Source: CAISCU01 sp943361925
GTDB taxonomy: Bacteria > Bacteroidota > Bacteroidia > UKL13-3
Assembly (NCBI GenBank): GCA_943361925.1
Contig: CALRIT020000011.1
Coordinates: forward strand, 72,391 to 136,390
Length of the DNA stretch: 64,000 nucleotides
Reading direction: 5' to 3'
Position 1 is the stretch's first letter; every line of letters starts with the position of its first letter. The notes under the pieces were generated by a model, which was not told the origin of the DNA, did no database searches, and saw nothing but the letters and a program-made list of their open reading frames with translations. Position numbers and translations under genes: made by a program. Positions 54,301 through 62,537 of the stretch are shown piece by piece.

Positions 54301-55731
54301 AATCAGGCTGCTTTTAGAATTGAATACCTTAAAACTGTATATCATTTTAAACAAGCTAATTTAAATTTCAATCAACAATCTATCGATATTGTTCCTTTTG
54401 ATATTTTAGATGTTAACAATAAAAGAGCTTTGGTTTCAGGTAGTATTAAACACAATGGATTTAATCAGTTTAAGTACAATTTACATTTAGATGATATCAA
54501 ATCATTTCAGTTTTTAAACACCACTTCAAAAGATAATGATTTGTTTTATGGCCAGGCTTATGCATCAGGTTCTGCAACCATTACAGGTAATACAAACAAT
54601 GTAATGATGACAGTAAAAGCCAAATCAGAAAAGAATACCCAAATCATCATCAATCCTTTTGGTGGTGAATCTGAAAGTGGTGATGGTATCATTAATTTTA
54701 TCGACCACGATACTACTTTTTCAATCAGTGGAAAAAACAAAGCTATTCCTTTTGGTTTCGGAATTACACTCGATATTGAAGGAACTCCAGATGCTGAAGT
54801 ACAAATGTTGTTTTCTGCTCAAAGTGATGATAAAATTAGAGCAAAGGGTAGGGGAAAGGTGAAGCTTACATTAACTCCTGAAGGAAACTTCTTTATGAAT
54901 GGGAAGTATGAATTAAGTGATGGTGAATATAGATTTAGTGCAATGAATGTAGTGGCTAAAAAATTCTTACTAAAACCGGGAAGTACTGTTGAATGGAATG
55001 GTGATCCTTTGGCTGGTAAACTGGATATCGTTGGTATTTATAAACTAAGAACAACTGTAAGTGAAATTGTAAACAATAGTGCCAGTGCCGATCCAAATGT
55101 TAGAATTCCTGTTGAATGTATCATTAATATCAAGGGAACTGTTGTTAGTCCGCAGATTGGCTTTGATTTAAATTTCCCTGATTTACAAAGTAATTTAAAT
55201 GGCTCTGCTGCTTCTGAATTAGGTGCTGTTTTGAATAATTTCAGAAGAGAACCAGATTTAATGAATCAGCAAATTGTGTTTTTGTTGATATCAGGAAAAT
55301 TCATTCCACTTACAAATAGCAATAACAATGTGGCAGGCTCTTTTGGCTCTCAAACGGTTTCTGATTTATTGTCGAAACAAGCTGCTGGTTTATTAAACAA
55401 ATTAGATCCCAGTCTCGATTTAACAGTAGATATGTTGAATGCTACCGACCCAACTAAAGGTCGTCAATTTCTTATTTTGGCATCAAGAAGGTTTTTAGAT
55501 AACCGATTAGAAGTTCAGGGTTCGTTTTCTACAGATAATTCCCAGAATAATTTTTCAGCATCTTATAATATTAGAAAAAATGGCAATCTAAAAGCGAAGG
55601 TTTTTAACAAAAATGGATTTGACCCTATTTATAGCAGAAATATTGCTACATCTGGTTTAGGATTATATTACCGCAAAGAATTCGATCATATTTACGAACT
55701 ATTTAGGAAGCAAAATACCTTTAACTATTAG
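51373..55731 (+). CDS. TamB/DUF490-family translocation and assembly protein
   Basis: The 1452-residue protein has one N-terminal membrane helix (YSVLAVFVGLLLLAYVLF) and a long periplasmic body of repeating beta strands. The C-terminal DUF490 region includes LTPEGNFFMNGKYELSDGEY, DPLAGKLDIVGIYKLRT and RRFLDNRLEVQGSFS. TamB-like proteins bridge the inner and outer membranes and help lipid transport or outer-membrane protein assembly. The start is GTG. No tamA-like gene is next to it. Confidence 0.9.
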   Translation: MFKKLIKISYSVLAVFVGLLLLAYVLFSSFAFQNYITSRISNYVNDKYHTRISIGEISYDGWSYFSLRKVMMGDTKSDTLFYAGRLQFNLAGIQIDSLKFKLNHVVLDEGLCKITTYKDSTFSFDAINAFMDPNDTIPPDPNAPPFVLELKNLECMDTRFIMIDSTQEFYTEGYDPFNMLVTDINFRSRNFQIIEDSLHFDLHNFTCKEKSGFEIKRLEAIAMVSATTIRLDKMEMVTKHSVLRDYFSLDYKSWKDYADFENKVKFNLKLKDCDVDFKDIVYFAPFLKEYDYKAKVSGLAKGPLASLHITNIKASHGKDTYFEGNARLNGLPDIDHTFMDIEAEYASSNKSEIQTISGIEMPEILNELGKIVYKGRYTGFYTDFVSFGDVETRFGNIKTDLNMKLPENVMDASYSGSMQLSHFDIGSFLKNNSLGLVSLSGSVQGKGFDLEHLNSQFDITASEFDFNKYKYSEIDISANARNKKFETVFDINDSNLIFSGEAIVDMAKPFKYIKVNSVLEDANPDALHFISGVDHLGFDINSDFYFKDLDENYGTIDINNTHYEKNAYSYRISNLTLTAQNGNEKMLSLKGDYVDAFIKGQYNFDYLYEQVYNMVAGVIPNYIAKKNLKQYPEQDFTFKVELYSTQNISPLFFPGYNATQVDLKGQVRSPNNTFLVQGGIGSLNAEGLIFNSNTLKFLVNEKKELNLLYGVKSIGKKDTLFVGDVGLKFDGFNNVGEAIWFIRDSNSIVNAEFEHAIKFNKGDEIIADIHSGIIGKGAQWWNLNEGELLMLKDDILYFQELILQRNKQQVKVDGLYALTGNKKNISLSLTDFDLAGIQQFIPDLGVKPGGLTDGFLIYKNIGRHEVIIGDMVAKNLSLDSDTLGSFKINTGYNEEEEKVLITVQSSDGKIKNLKGVGYYDIMKDAIDFEISFLESELNSFQAFVKDYVKILDGKGALNGHLYGKISNPKFEGSLVLNQAAFRIEYLKTVYHFKQANLNFNQQSIDIVPFDILDVNNKRALVSGSIKHNGFNQFKYNLHLDDIKSFQFLNTTSKDNDLFYGQAYASGSATITGNTNNVMMTVKAKSEKNTQIIINPFGGESESGDGIINFIDHDTTFSISGKNKAIPFGFGITLDIEGTPDAEVQMLFSAQSDDKIRAKGRGKVKLTLTPEGNFFMNGKYELSDGEYRFSAMNVVAKKFLLKPGSTVEWNGDPLAGKLDIVGIYKLRTTVSEIVNNSASADPNVRIPVECIINIKGTVVSPQIGFDLNFPDLQSNLNGSAASELGAVLNNFRREPDLMNQQIVFLLISGKFIPLTNSNNNVAGSFGSQTVSDLLSKQAAGLLNKLDPSLDLTVDMLNATDPTKGRQFLILASRRFLDNRLEVQGSFSTDNSQNNFSASYNIRKNGNLKAKVFNKNGFDPIYSRNIATSGLGLYYRKEFDHIYELFRKQNTFNY

Positions 55732-55787
55732 GAATAGAGAGTTTGCCCTCTTCATATTTTCCTATATATTAGCACAAATTATTGAAT

Positions 55788-56729
55788 ATGATACCTTCAA
55801 TCGACTTAGCTGATTTTTTAAGTAATGACGCTCAAAGGAAACAGAATTTTGTAAATGCATTAGGAAAAGCATACGAAGAAATTGGTTTTGTTGCTGTTCG
55901 TGGTCATTTATTAAAAGATGAAACTTCATCAAAATTATATAAAGCTTGTCAGGATTTCTTTTCATTATCAGAAGAGCAAAAACGTAAATATGAAATTGCC
56001 GGATTAGCCGGTCAACGTGGTTATACAAGTTTTGGAAAAGAACATGCCAAAGGTAGAAATGAAGGTGATTTAAAAGAATTCTGGCATTTTGGACAAATTG
56101 TTGAAGGCAATGATCCTATAAAAAGTGAATACCCGGAAAACATTTATGTAGAAGAAATTCCTGATTTTGGTAAATATGGAATTGAAGCTTACAAAGCACT
56201 TGAAGAAACAGGCAAACACATGCTTCGTGCAATTGCAATTTACCTGGGTTTAAATGAGTTTTATTTTGATGATAAAATCCATCATGGAAACAGCATTCTG
56301 CGTCCTATTCATTACCCGCCAATTACTGATGAACCAAAATCTGCAGTTAGAGCCGCAGAGCATGAAGATATCAATTTAATAACTTTATTGATGGGCGCTA
56401 GTGCAGAAGGTTTGCAGGTTTTAAATAAACAAAACGAATGGGTTGATATTACCGCATTTCCTGAGCAATTGGTAGTAAATGTTGGAGATATGCTTCAAAG
56501 ACTTACAAACAACGTTCTTAAAAGTACAACACATCGTGTAATCAATCCGCCTAAAGAAAAATGGAGTTCTCCTCGTTTTTCAATTCCATTCTTTTTGCAC
56601 CCTAGAAGTGAAATGCGTTTAGATTGTTTACCGGAATGTATTTCAGAAAACAATCCTATTCAATATGAACCTATTTCTGGTGGTGAATACCTGATTGAAA
56701 GATTACGCGAAATTGGTTTGAAAAAGTAA
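55788..56729 (+). CDS. Isopenicillin N synthase-like 2OG-Fe(II) oxygenase
   Basis: The 313-residue protein matches the isopenicillin N synthase-type dioxygenases: an N-terminal DIOX_N part (IGFVAVRGHLL, GQRGYTSFGKEHAKG), then the catalytic part with iron ligands His-x-Asp in AAEHEDINLIT and the distal His in KSTTHRVINPP, and Arg of the RFSIPFF segment for 2-oxoglutarate. The substrate is unknown. I start at ATG 55788 instead of TTG 55782. It is followed by a DUF2079 gene overlapping by one base. Confidence 0.9.
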   Translation: MIPSIDLADFLSNDAQRKQNFVNALGKAYEEIGFVAVRGHLLKDETSSKLYKACQDFFSLSEEQKRKYEIAGLAGQRGYTSFGKEHAKGRNEGDLKEFWHFGQIVEGNDPIKSEYPENIYVEEIPDFGKYGIEAYKALEETGKHMLRAIAIYLGLNEFYFDDKIHHGNSILRPIHYPPITDEPKSAVRAAEHEDINLITLLMGASAEGLQVLNKQNEWVDITAFPEQLVVNVGDMLQRLTNNVLKSTTHRVINPPKEKWSSPRFSIPFFLHPRSEMRLDCLPECISENNPIQYEPISGGEYLIERLREIGLKK

Positions 56730-58228
56730 TGTGGAATCAAACAAAAGAACTAGGCAAGAATCCTTTATTACTGATTCATGCATTTTTCTTTTTACTCTTC
56801 TTTTCAGTTCCCGCACTTAATCATTTTTACCTAAGATTACCTGCACTCGATTTTGGTATAGCAAACCAGGCAATGTTTTCTTATGCAGGTTTTAATGATT
56901 ACCCAAGTACCCTTATTTTACAGAGAGAACAAATGCCTTATTTGTCTCTTCATTTTAGTTTATGGGTTCCCATTTTATCACTTTTTTCTTATGTATTTGG
57001 TTCTTATACTTTGTTGTTGTTTCAAAGTCTGGCTTTGGTTTTTGCAGGATTTTATCTGGTAAAAATTGCTAAACATCTTCAAATAAATAACTCAATTCTT
57101 CCTGTTTTATTGATTCAGTTTTATAGCATTTGGGCCATTTTTGCTGCTATTTCCGATGGTTTTCACGACAATACATTAGCCGCTTGTTTTGTTCCTGCAC
57201 TATTTCTTGGCTTCTTAAAAGCCGATAAAAAATTAATCATTACCGCATTTGTTGGAATACTAATCAGCAAGGAAAATATGGCCATTTGGATGCCGGCTTT
57301 GCTCGTTTCTTTTTTACTTTCATCAAACCAAATACAAAAACTTTGGAAGTTTATTGGACTATTACTTCTTGTAGATTTCGTTTACTTTTTACTTGTTACT
57401 CAACTAATCATGCCGGCATTAAATCCAACTGGAAAATTCGAGCAGATTGAGCGTTTTTCGCACTTAGGTAAGTCATTTAAAGAAATTATTTTCTACATTA
57501 TACAACATCCGCTTGATATGTTTAAGATGATGTTTTTTAGTCATATTCAGCCTGATGAAATGGAAAATATCAAACATGAATTTTGGTTTGTTCTATTGGC
57601 ATCAGGATTTGTTGCGGTATTGTTTAAGCCATCTTTACTAATCGCATTTTTGCCTCTCTTGTTTCAGAAATTATGGAATAAAGAAGTGGTTTTTTGGGGG
57701 ATTAATTACCATTATGGTATTGAAATGGCACCTTTGTTAAGTATAGCAATTATTATTATGATTGGTAAATTTCAATCAACAAAAATCAAATGGGTTTTAG
57801 CTTCTCTGTTTTTGTTTTTTACTGGATATACTACTTATTCAAAAATGCAAATCAGAAAGAGTGTTTGGTATGATGATAAAAAGGAAAATATCTTTTCTCA
57901 AAAACATTATACCTCTTCAATAAATTTCAATCAAATTAAAGCAAATTTAAACTACATCCAAGCTGATGATATGGTTTCAACGAATTCAGGATTGGTGCCA
58001 CATTTAGCCAATAGAAAATCGGTTTTCCTTTTTCCAAGAATTGAAAAGAACTGTAAAGTTTTGTTGCTTAAAGATTGTTTGGATGTATATCCATTAACGC
58101 AAGATGAGTATAAAAAAGAAATAGCTGCATTAAACAATGCAGCTATTTCAAAAAGTTTATATAATGGATTGAAAATTGAAAAATTAGCTGAAGATGAATT
58201 CAGTTATTTATTCAAAATCTTAAATTAA
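56729..58228 (+). CDS. DUF2079 membrane protein
   Basis: The 499-residue protein has about ten membrane helices with large loops. It shows DUF2079 features such as LDFGIANQAMFSYAGFN near the start and MLNFGIEMAPLL-like GINYHYGIEMAPLLSIAI later. These proteins resemble GT-C glycosyltransferases, but no activity is proven. The stop and start overlap as TAATG with the oxygenase gene. It converges with the BadF-type kinase gene, overlapping by four bases. Confidence 0.8.
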   Translation: MWNQTKELGKNPLLLIHAFFFLLFFSVPALNHFYLRLPALDFGIANQAMFSYAGFNDYPSTLILQREQMPYLSLHFSLWVPILSLFSYVFGSYTLLLFQSLALVFAGFYLVKIAKHLQINNSILPVLLIQFYSIWAIFAAISDGFHDNTLAACFVPALFLGFLKADKKLIITAFVGILISKENMAIWMPALLVSFLLSSNQIQKLWKFIGLLLLVDFVYFLLVTQLIMPALNPTGKFEQIERFSHLGKSFKEIIFYIIQHPLDMFKMMFFSHIQPDEMENIKHEFWFVLLASGFVAVLFKPSLLIAFLPLLFQKLWNKEVVFWGINYHYGIEMAPLLSIAIIIMIGKFQSTKIKWVLASLFLFFTGYTTYSKMQIRKSVWYDDKKENIFSQKHYTSSINFNQIKANLNYIQADDMVSTNSGLVPHLANRKSVFLFPRIEKNCKVLLLKDCLDVYPLTQDEYKKEIAALNNAAISKSLYNGLKIEKLAEDEFSYLFKILN

Positions 58229-59079
58229 AGTTCTTCTAAATGAAAACGAACTAAATCTTCTAAAGGAGATTTAATTACTCTTCCAATATGCATATCGTAA
58301 CTTAAAGCAACTTCTTCAAGTACATCTTTAAATACAAAACCTACTGAACCTACGCAGTTAAACTTATAATCTTTGTAATCAGGGTATTTGCTAACAAGGT
58401 TTTTAAAGAAATCTCTGAAAGAATCTCTAACTTTATTTCTGATATATGGATGCGTTACGTATTCATCAGCAAATTTGCAAAAGCTGGCTAAATACCTGTT
58501 AGGAAACTGAGTAGAGTATAAAGTATGAAAAATTTGCTCATTATCAGCAATTTGGAAACGCTCTTTGAAACGTGCTTCCAATTGAGGTTCTAATCTTCCT
58601 CTCATGAAATCTCTAACGATTTTTTTGCCAATATGACTTCCACTGCCTTCATCACCTAAAAGGTAACCCAAAGAATCTATATTGATAGAAACATCGTTTC
58701 CATCGTACAAACAAGTATTACAACCGGTTCCAAGAATTGCTGCAAAACCTTTTTCTTTTCCTAACAAAGCTCTTGCTGTAGCTAATAAATCGTGTCCAAC
58801 AAAAATTGTCTTTGCCTTAGGGAAACATCTTACTAAAGCTTTTCTAACTGTTTCTTTTTTTTCCGGTGTGCTGCATCCTGCGCCATAAAAATAGATTTCA
58901 CTCACTACATCCGGATCAAAATCCTTGATTAAATTCTCAGAAAGAGAATAATAAATTGCTTCAGTATCTATGAAGTAGGGATTATACCCAATGGTATGAA
59001 AAATCTTTTGTTCGTGGTTGTTTTTGTCTGTTAAACACCAATCGGTTTTTGTTGAACCGCTATCCGCAATAAGGTACAT
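58225..59079 (-). CDS. BadF/BadG-type ATPase, probable N-acetylglucosamine kinase
   Basis: The 284-residue protein has the ASKHA fold. MYLIADSGSTKTDWCL is the phosphate-1 loop, GKEKGFAAILGTGCNT the second phosphate region, and LGYLLGDEGSGSHIGKK the conserved DEGSG segment seen in N-acetylglucosamine kinases. It probably phosphorylates amino sugars released from the cell wall or chitin. It has no close operon partners. Confidence 0.85.
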   Translation of the reverse strand: MYLIADSGSTKTDWCLTDKNNHEQKIFHTIGYNPYFIDTEAIYYSLSENLIKDFDPDVVSEIYFYGAGCSTPEKKETVRKALVRCFPKAKTIFVGHDLLATARALLGKEKGFAAILGTGCNTCLYDGNDVSINIDSLGYLLGDEGSGSHIGKKIVRDFMRGRLEPQLEARFKERFQIADNEQIFHTLYSTQFPNRYLASFCKFADEYVTHPYIRNKVRDSFRDFFKNLVSKYPDYKDYKFNCVGSVGFVFKDVLEEVALSYDMHIGRVIKSPLEDLVRFHLEEL

Positions 59080-59239
59080 ATTTTTGAATGTTTTCTATAC
59101 TTCGATTTTACCAAAAATGAACAACAAATCAAACCTTTCATTTATCATAAACCTAATTAGCTTGAAATTAATCAGTTTAAATTCAGATGTAAACAGATTT
59201 TTTACATGAATTTCATCAAAAAAACACAATAATTTTAAT

Positions 59240-59285
59240 TGCCACATGCTCAAATAGTTTTAAAATGTGTTCAAAACTATTGGCA
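59240..59285 (+). promoter_or_regulatory. Long bulged hairpin upstream of the aminotransferase gene
   Basis: TGCC (59240-59243) pairs with GGCA (59282-59285) and AATAGTTTT with AAAACTATT, with an eight- to nine-base bulge on the 5' side and a loop of about 11 bases. It ends 40 bases before the ATG of the aminotransferase. It does not match a SAM riboswitch or another class I know. It may be a leader structure or an operator. Confidence 0.35.
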
Positions 59286-59324
59286 TAGTTTATGTATTCT
59301 TGAGTCGGAAACAAACTACCTATA

Positions 59325-60479
59325 ATGAATTTTTCAGGAGCTATTAAAAGTAAACTACCCGGTGTTGGAACCACCATTTTTTCAATAATGACTGCCCACG
59401 CAAATGAGCAGAAGGCCATAAATCTGGCTCAGGGATTTCCCGATTTTAACTGTAATCCCGAATTGGTAAAATTGGTCAATACTGCAATGAAAAAGGGTTT
59501 GAATCAATATGCACCTATGCCCGGTGTTCTTTCTTTGCGTGAAAAAATTGCTGCCAAAACTGAAAATTTATACGGCGCGGTATACAATCCTGAAACAGAA
59601 GTAACAATTACTCCGGGTGGTACTCATGCACTTTATGCTGCTATTAGTGCTATCGTAGGTGAAGGTGATGAGGTAATTGTGCTTGAACCTTGTTATGATT
59701 CTTATATTCCTGCCATTGAATTAAATGGTGGTAGACCCATTTTTTATGAATTAAAATATCCGGATTTTAAAGTTGATTGGAATGAGGTAAAAAAACTCAT
59801 CAATTTTAAAACAAGGATGGTTATTATAAATACGCCACATAATCCTACCGGTGCGGTTTTGGAAGCTGATGATATGCTTCAGTTGCAAAAAATTCTTGAC
59901 AATACAGATGTGGTGGTTTTAAGTGATGAAGTTTATGAACACATCATTTTTGATGATGTTCAACATCAAAGTGTGGCTCGTTTTCCTAAATTGGCTGAAC
60001 GTAGCATTATCGTTTCATCTTTTGGTAAAACCTACCATACCACAGGCTGGAAAATGGGTTATGTTTTAGCTCCCGCTGATATCACAAAAGAATTTAGAAA
60101 GGTTCATCAATTCATTGCTTTTAGTGCCAATACGCCAATTCAACATGCTTTGGCAGAGTTTATCGACCAAAAGCAACATTATATGGAGTTGTCGGCTTTT
60201 TACCAGGAAAAAAGAGATTACTTTCAAAAGTTGGTAGCAGGTTCTAATTTTAAAGTATTGCCTTGTAAAGGTTCATATTTTCAGATGTTAAACTATGCAA
60301 AAATTACTCAGGAAAGAGATGTTGATTTTGCTATTCGTTTGACCAAAGAATTTAAAGTAGCATCAATTCCTACTTCTGTTTTTTATAAAATGAAAACAGA
60401 TAACAATGTACTAAGATTCTGCTTTGCAAAAAGTAATGAAACTCTTGAAAAAGCAGCTGAGAAATTAATGAAGGTTTAA
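59325..60479 (+). CDS. PLP-dependent methionine/glutamine aminotransferase
   Basis: The 384-residue fold-type I aminotransferase is close to YbdL and glutamine transaminase K types. INLAQGFPDFNCNPELV is typical of the N-terminus, and INTPHNPTGAVL and SDEVYEHIIFDDV bind PLP. SSFGKTYHTTGWKMGYVLAP holds the Schiff-base Lys. It probably transaminates methionine or glutamine with 2-oxo acids. The next gene, one base away, encodes an omega-amidase-like enzyme, and the two together form a known salvage pair. Confidence 0.92.
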   Translation: MNFSGAIKSKLPGVGTTIFSIMTAHANEQKAINLAQGFPDFNCNPELVKLVNTAMKKGLNQYAPMPGVLSLREKIAAKTENLYGAVYNPETEVTITPGGTHALYAAISAIVGEGDEVIVLEPCYDSYIPAIELNGGRPIFYELKYPDFKVDWNEVKKLINFKTRMVIINTPHNPTGAVLEADDMLQLQKILDNTDVVVLSDEVYEHIIFDDVQHQSVARFPKLAERSIIVSSFGKTYHTTGWKMGYVLAPADITKEFRKVHQFIAFSANTPIQHALAEFIDQKQHYMELSAFYQEKRDYFQKLVAGSNFKVLPCKGSYFQMLNYAKITQERDVDFAIRLTKEFKVASIPTSVFYKMKTDNNVLRFCFAKSNETLEKAAEKLMKV

Positions 60480-60480
60480 T

Positions 60481-61260
60481 ATGTCGGATTTAAAAGTTTG
60501 TTTGCTTCAACAAAATCTGGTTTGGGAAAATATTTCCGCAAATCTGTTATTTTTTGATGATTTAATCAGAAGCATAGATACTTTTCCAGACATAATTGTT
60601 CTTCCTGAAATGTTTACTACTGGATTTTCGATGAATCCTGAAACATTTGCTTTGGGAATGGAACAGGATGCCATTCTCAAAATGAAGGAATGGGCTTTGT
60701 TAAAAAATGCTGCTGTTTGTGGTAGCATGATGCTCAAGGAAAATACAAAGTTTTACAATAGGTTTATTTGGGTTGAACCGAATGGAAATACCTTGTTTTA
60801 CGATAAAAAGCACCTGTTCAGAATGGGTGAGGAAAACAAACATTATTCTTCCGGTTCGAATCATTTATTGATAGATTTTAGAAACTGGAAAATCGCGCCG
60901 TTTATTTGTTATGATTTACGTTTTCCTGTTTGGATCAGAAGAACTCTTGATTTTAACTATGATTGTTTACTATTTGTAGCCAATTGGCCAACCAAAAGAA
61001 CAGCTCACTGGAAATTACTTTCTCAAGCCAGAGCTATTGAAAACCAATCTTATTTAGTTGCAGTAAATAGAGTTGGTACCGATGGTTATGGTATACCTTA
61101 TGCCGGAGATTCTCAGGTAATTAGTCCTTTAGGTGAAGTTTTGTTTCACCTTGAAAATGAATCTTGTGTAAAAACAATTGAGTTGAAAAAGGATGTTTTA
61201 GAGCAATACAGAAATGATTTTCCGGCATTTGATGATGCCGATAATTTTCAACTTTTATAG
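60481..61260 (+). CDS. Nitrilase-superfamily omega-amidase
   Basis: The 259-residue enzyme has the Glu-Lys-Cys triad of the nitrilase family: Glu in IIVLPEMFTTGF, Lys in LFYDKKHLFRMG and Cys in PFICYDLRFPVW. The pattern fits omega-amidases of the YafV type, which hydrolyse alpha-ketoglutaramate or alpha-ketosuccinamate made by glutamine-type transaminases. It is translated with the aminotransferase just upstream. Confidence 0.92.
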   Translation: MSDLKVCLLQQNLVWENISANLLFFDDLIRSIDTFPDIIVLPEMFTTGFSMNPETFALGMEQDAILKMKEWALLKNAAVCGSMMLKENTKFYNRFIWVEPNGNTLFYDKKHLFRMGEENKHYSSGSNHLLIDFRNWKIAPFICYDLRFPVWIRRTLDFNYDCLLFVANWPTKRTAHWKLLSQARAIENQSYLVAVNRVGTDGYGIPYAGDSQVISPLGEVLFHLENESCVKTIELKKDVLEQYRNDFPAFDDADNFQLL

Positions 61261-61332
61261 GTATTGCAACCTTTTTGCTAATTTAAACATCTTAGTTTAT
61301 GCTATGTTTGATACGAAAAAGATATTTGTGAT

Positions 61333-62445
61333 ATGAAGAAAATTATTGTCCTTTTAATTTTAAGTTTTGTAAGTTCATTTGCTTTTTCTCAGAAGAAAAA
61401 AGTTGTTGAGAAAAAACAAGAGACCCCGGTTTATCCTGAAATAATTTTCACACACATGAAACATGATTTTGGGAATATCAATGAAAGAGCCGGAAAGGTT
61501 TATCACTATTTTGAATTTACCAATACAGGAAAAGTTCCATTGAAGGTTGAAAATGTAATTACAGGTTGTGGTTGCACTTCTACTGAATGGCCAATGAATG
61601 AAATTCCTCCGGGTGGAAAAGGAACTATCAAAGCTTCATTTGAACCATTAGGAAGACAAGGTCCTTTTGACAAAGATCTTGTGCTTGAAACCAATGCTAT
61701 GCCTCGTGCAAGGGTACTTAGAATTACAGGTTATGTTATTCCAAATAAAAATGATGTTGGTGAAATTTATAAATATCAATACGGAAATATTGCTGTTAAT
61801 ACCAATACATTAACCTTTAATAAAGTATTGGATTCTCAATACGATTCAAGTTATATCAGCTTGTTTAATATCGGAACTAGGACATTTCAGATTTATAAAA
61901 TTGATGCACCTAATAATATCATCATTAAGAAAAATGTTTCTAGCATGGTTCCTTATAGTGATATGACTTTATACGTAAGCTTTTATCCTAAAACCCCTGT
62001 TGAATATGGTCCGGTTCGTCAGGAAATCAAATTGTTGACCAACGATGATACGTTGAAAGTAAAGAAATTTTATATCAACGCTGAAGTAGTTCAGGACTTT
62101 TCAAAACTGACAAAAAAGCAATTAAAACGTGCACCTAAAATTGTTTTGGAAACAACTGATTTAAACTTTGGAGATGTCAATTTTCAACAAAGTCCTGAAA
62201 AGGAAATTACCATTGAAAACAAAGGAAAGAGCGATTTAATCATCCGAAGAATTGTTAGAAGTTGCAATTGTATCACGCCAACTATCGACAAAATGACCAT
62301 CAGAAAGGGTGGAAAAGCCAAATTAAAATTGAAATGGGATTTAACAAATATGGCTGGGCAGGATGAAAAAACATTTAGAATTATTTCAAACGACCCTAAT
62401 AACAGTGATTTAGAATTAAAAGTTAGAATTAATGTAGTGCCATAG
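61333..62445 (+). CDS. Exported protein with DUF1573 domains
   Basis: The 370-residue protein has a signal peptide (LLILSFVSSFAFSQ) and two DUF1573-type beta-sandwich domains. The first holds YHYFEFTNTGKVPLKVENVI and GCGCTSTEWP, the second LNFGDVNFQQSPEKEITIEN, RSCNCITPTID and related motifs. The Cys-rich GCGCT/SCNC motifs are typical of the family. Function is unknown; such proteins are common periplasmic or surface proteins in Bacteroidota. Confidence 0.88.
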   Translation: MKKIIVLLILSFVSSFAFSQKKKVVEKKQETPVYPEIIFTHMKHDFGNINERAGKVYHYFEFTNTGKVPLKVENVITGCGCTSTEWPMNEIPPGGKGTIKASFEPLGRQGPFDKDLVLETNAMPRARVLRITGYVIPNKNDVGEIYKYQYGNIAVNTNTLTFNKVLDSQYDSSYISLFNIGTRTFQIYKIDAPNNIIIKKNVSSMVPYSDMTLYVSFYPKTPVEYGPVRQEIKLLTNDDTLKVKKFYINAEVVQDFSKLTKKQLKRAPKIVLETTDLNFGDVNFQQSPEKEITIENKGKSDLIIRRIVRSCNCITPTIDKMTIRKGGKAKLKLKWDLTNMAGQDEKTFRIISNDPNNSDLELKVRINVVP

Positions 62446-62478
62446 GCACAGTTTTTGATATTTAATTTGAAAAAAAAG

Positions 62479-62514
62479 AGAGCTTGATCGTTGAAAAATT
62501 GTCAGGCTCTTTTC
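62479..62514 (+). terminator. Terminator after the DUF1573 gene
   Basis: A nine-base stem (AGAGCTTGA/TCAGGCTCT with one wobble) with a 14-base loop and four T. It lies 33 bases after the stop codon. Confidence 0.6.
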
Positions 62515-62537
62515 ATGAAAAATTTAAACTCTGATTT

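Noticed and set aside
59187..59207. Terminator in the gap before the aminotransferase gene
   Set aside because: The ATGTAAA/TTTACAT hairpin lies upstream of both flanking genes, so no transcript would end there, and it lacks a T-run.
59080..59324. SAM riboswitch for the aminotransferase gene
   Set aside because: The leader has hairpins but not the conserved junction or pseudoknot sequences of any SAM riboswitch I know.
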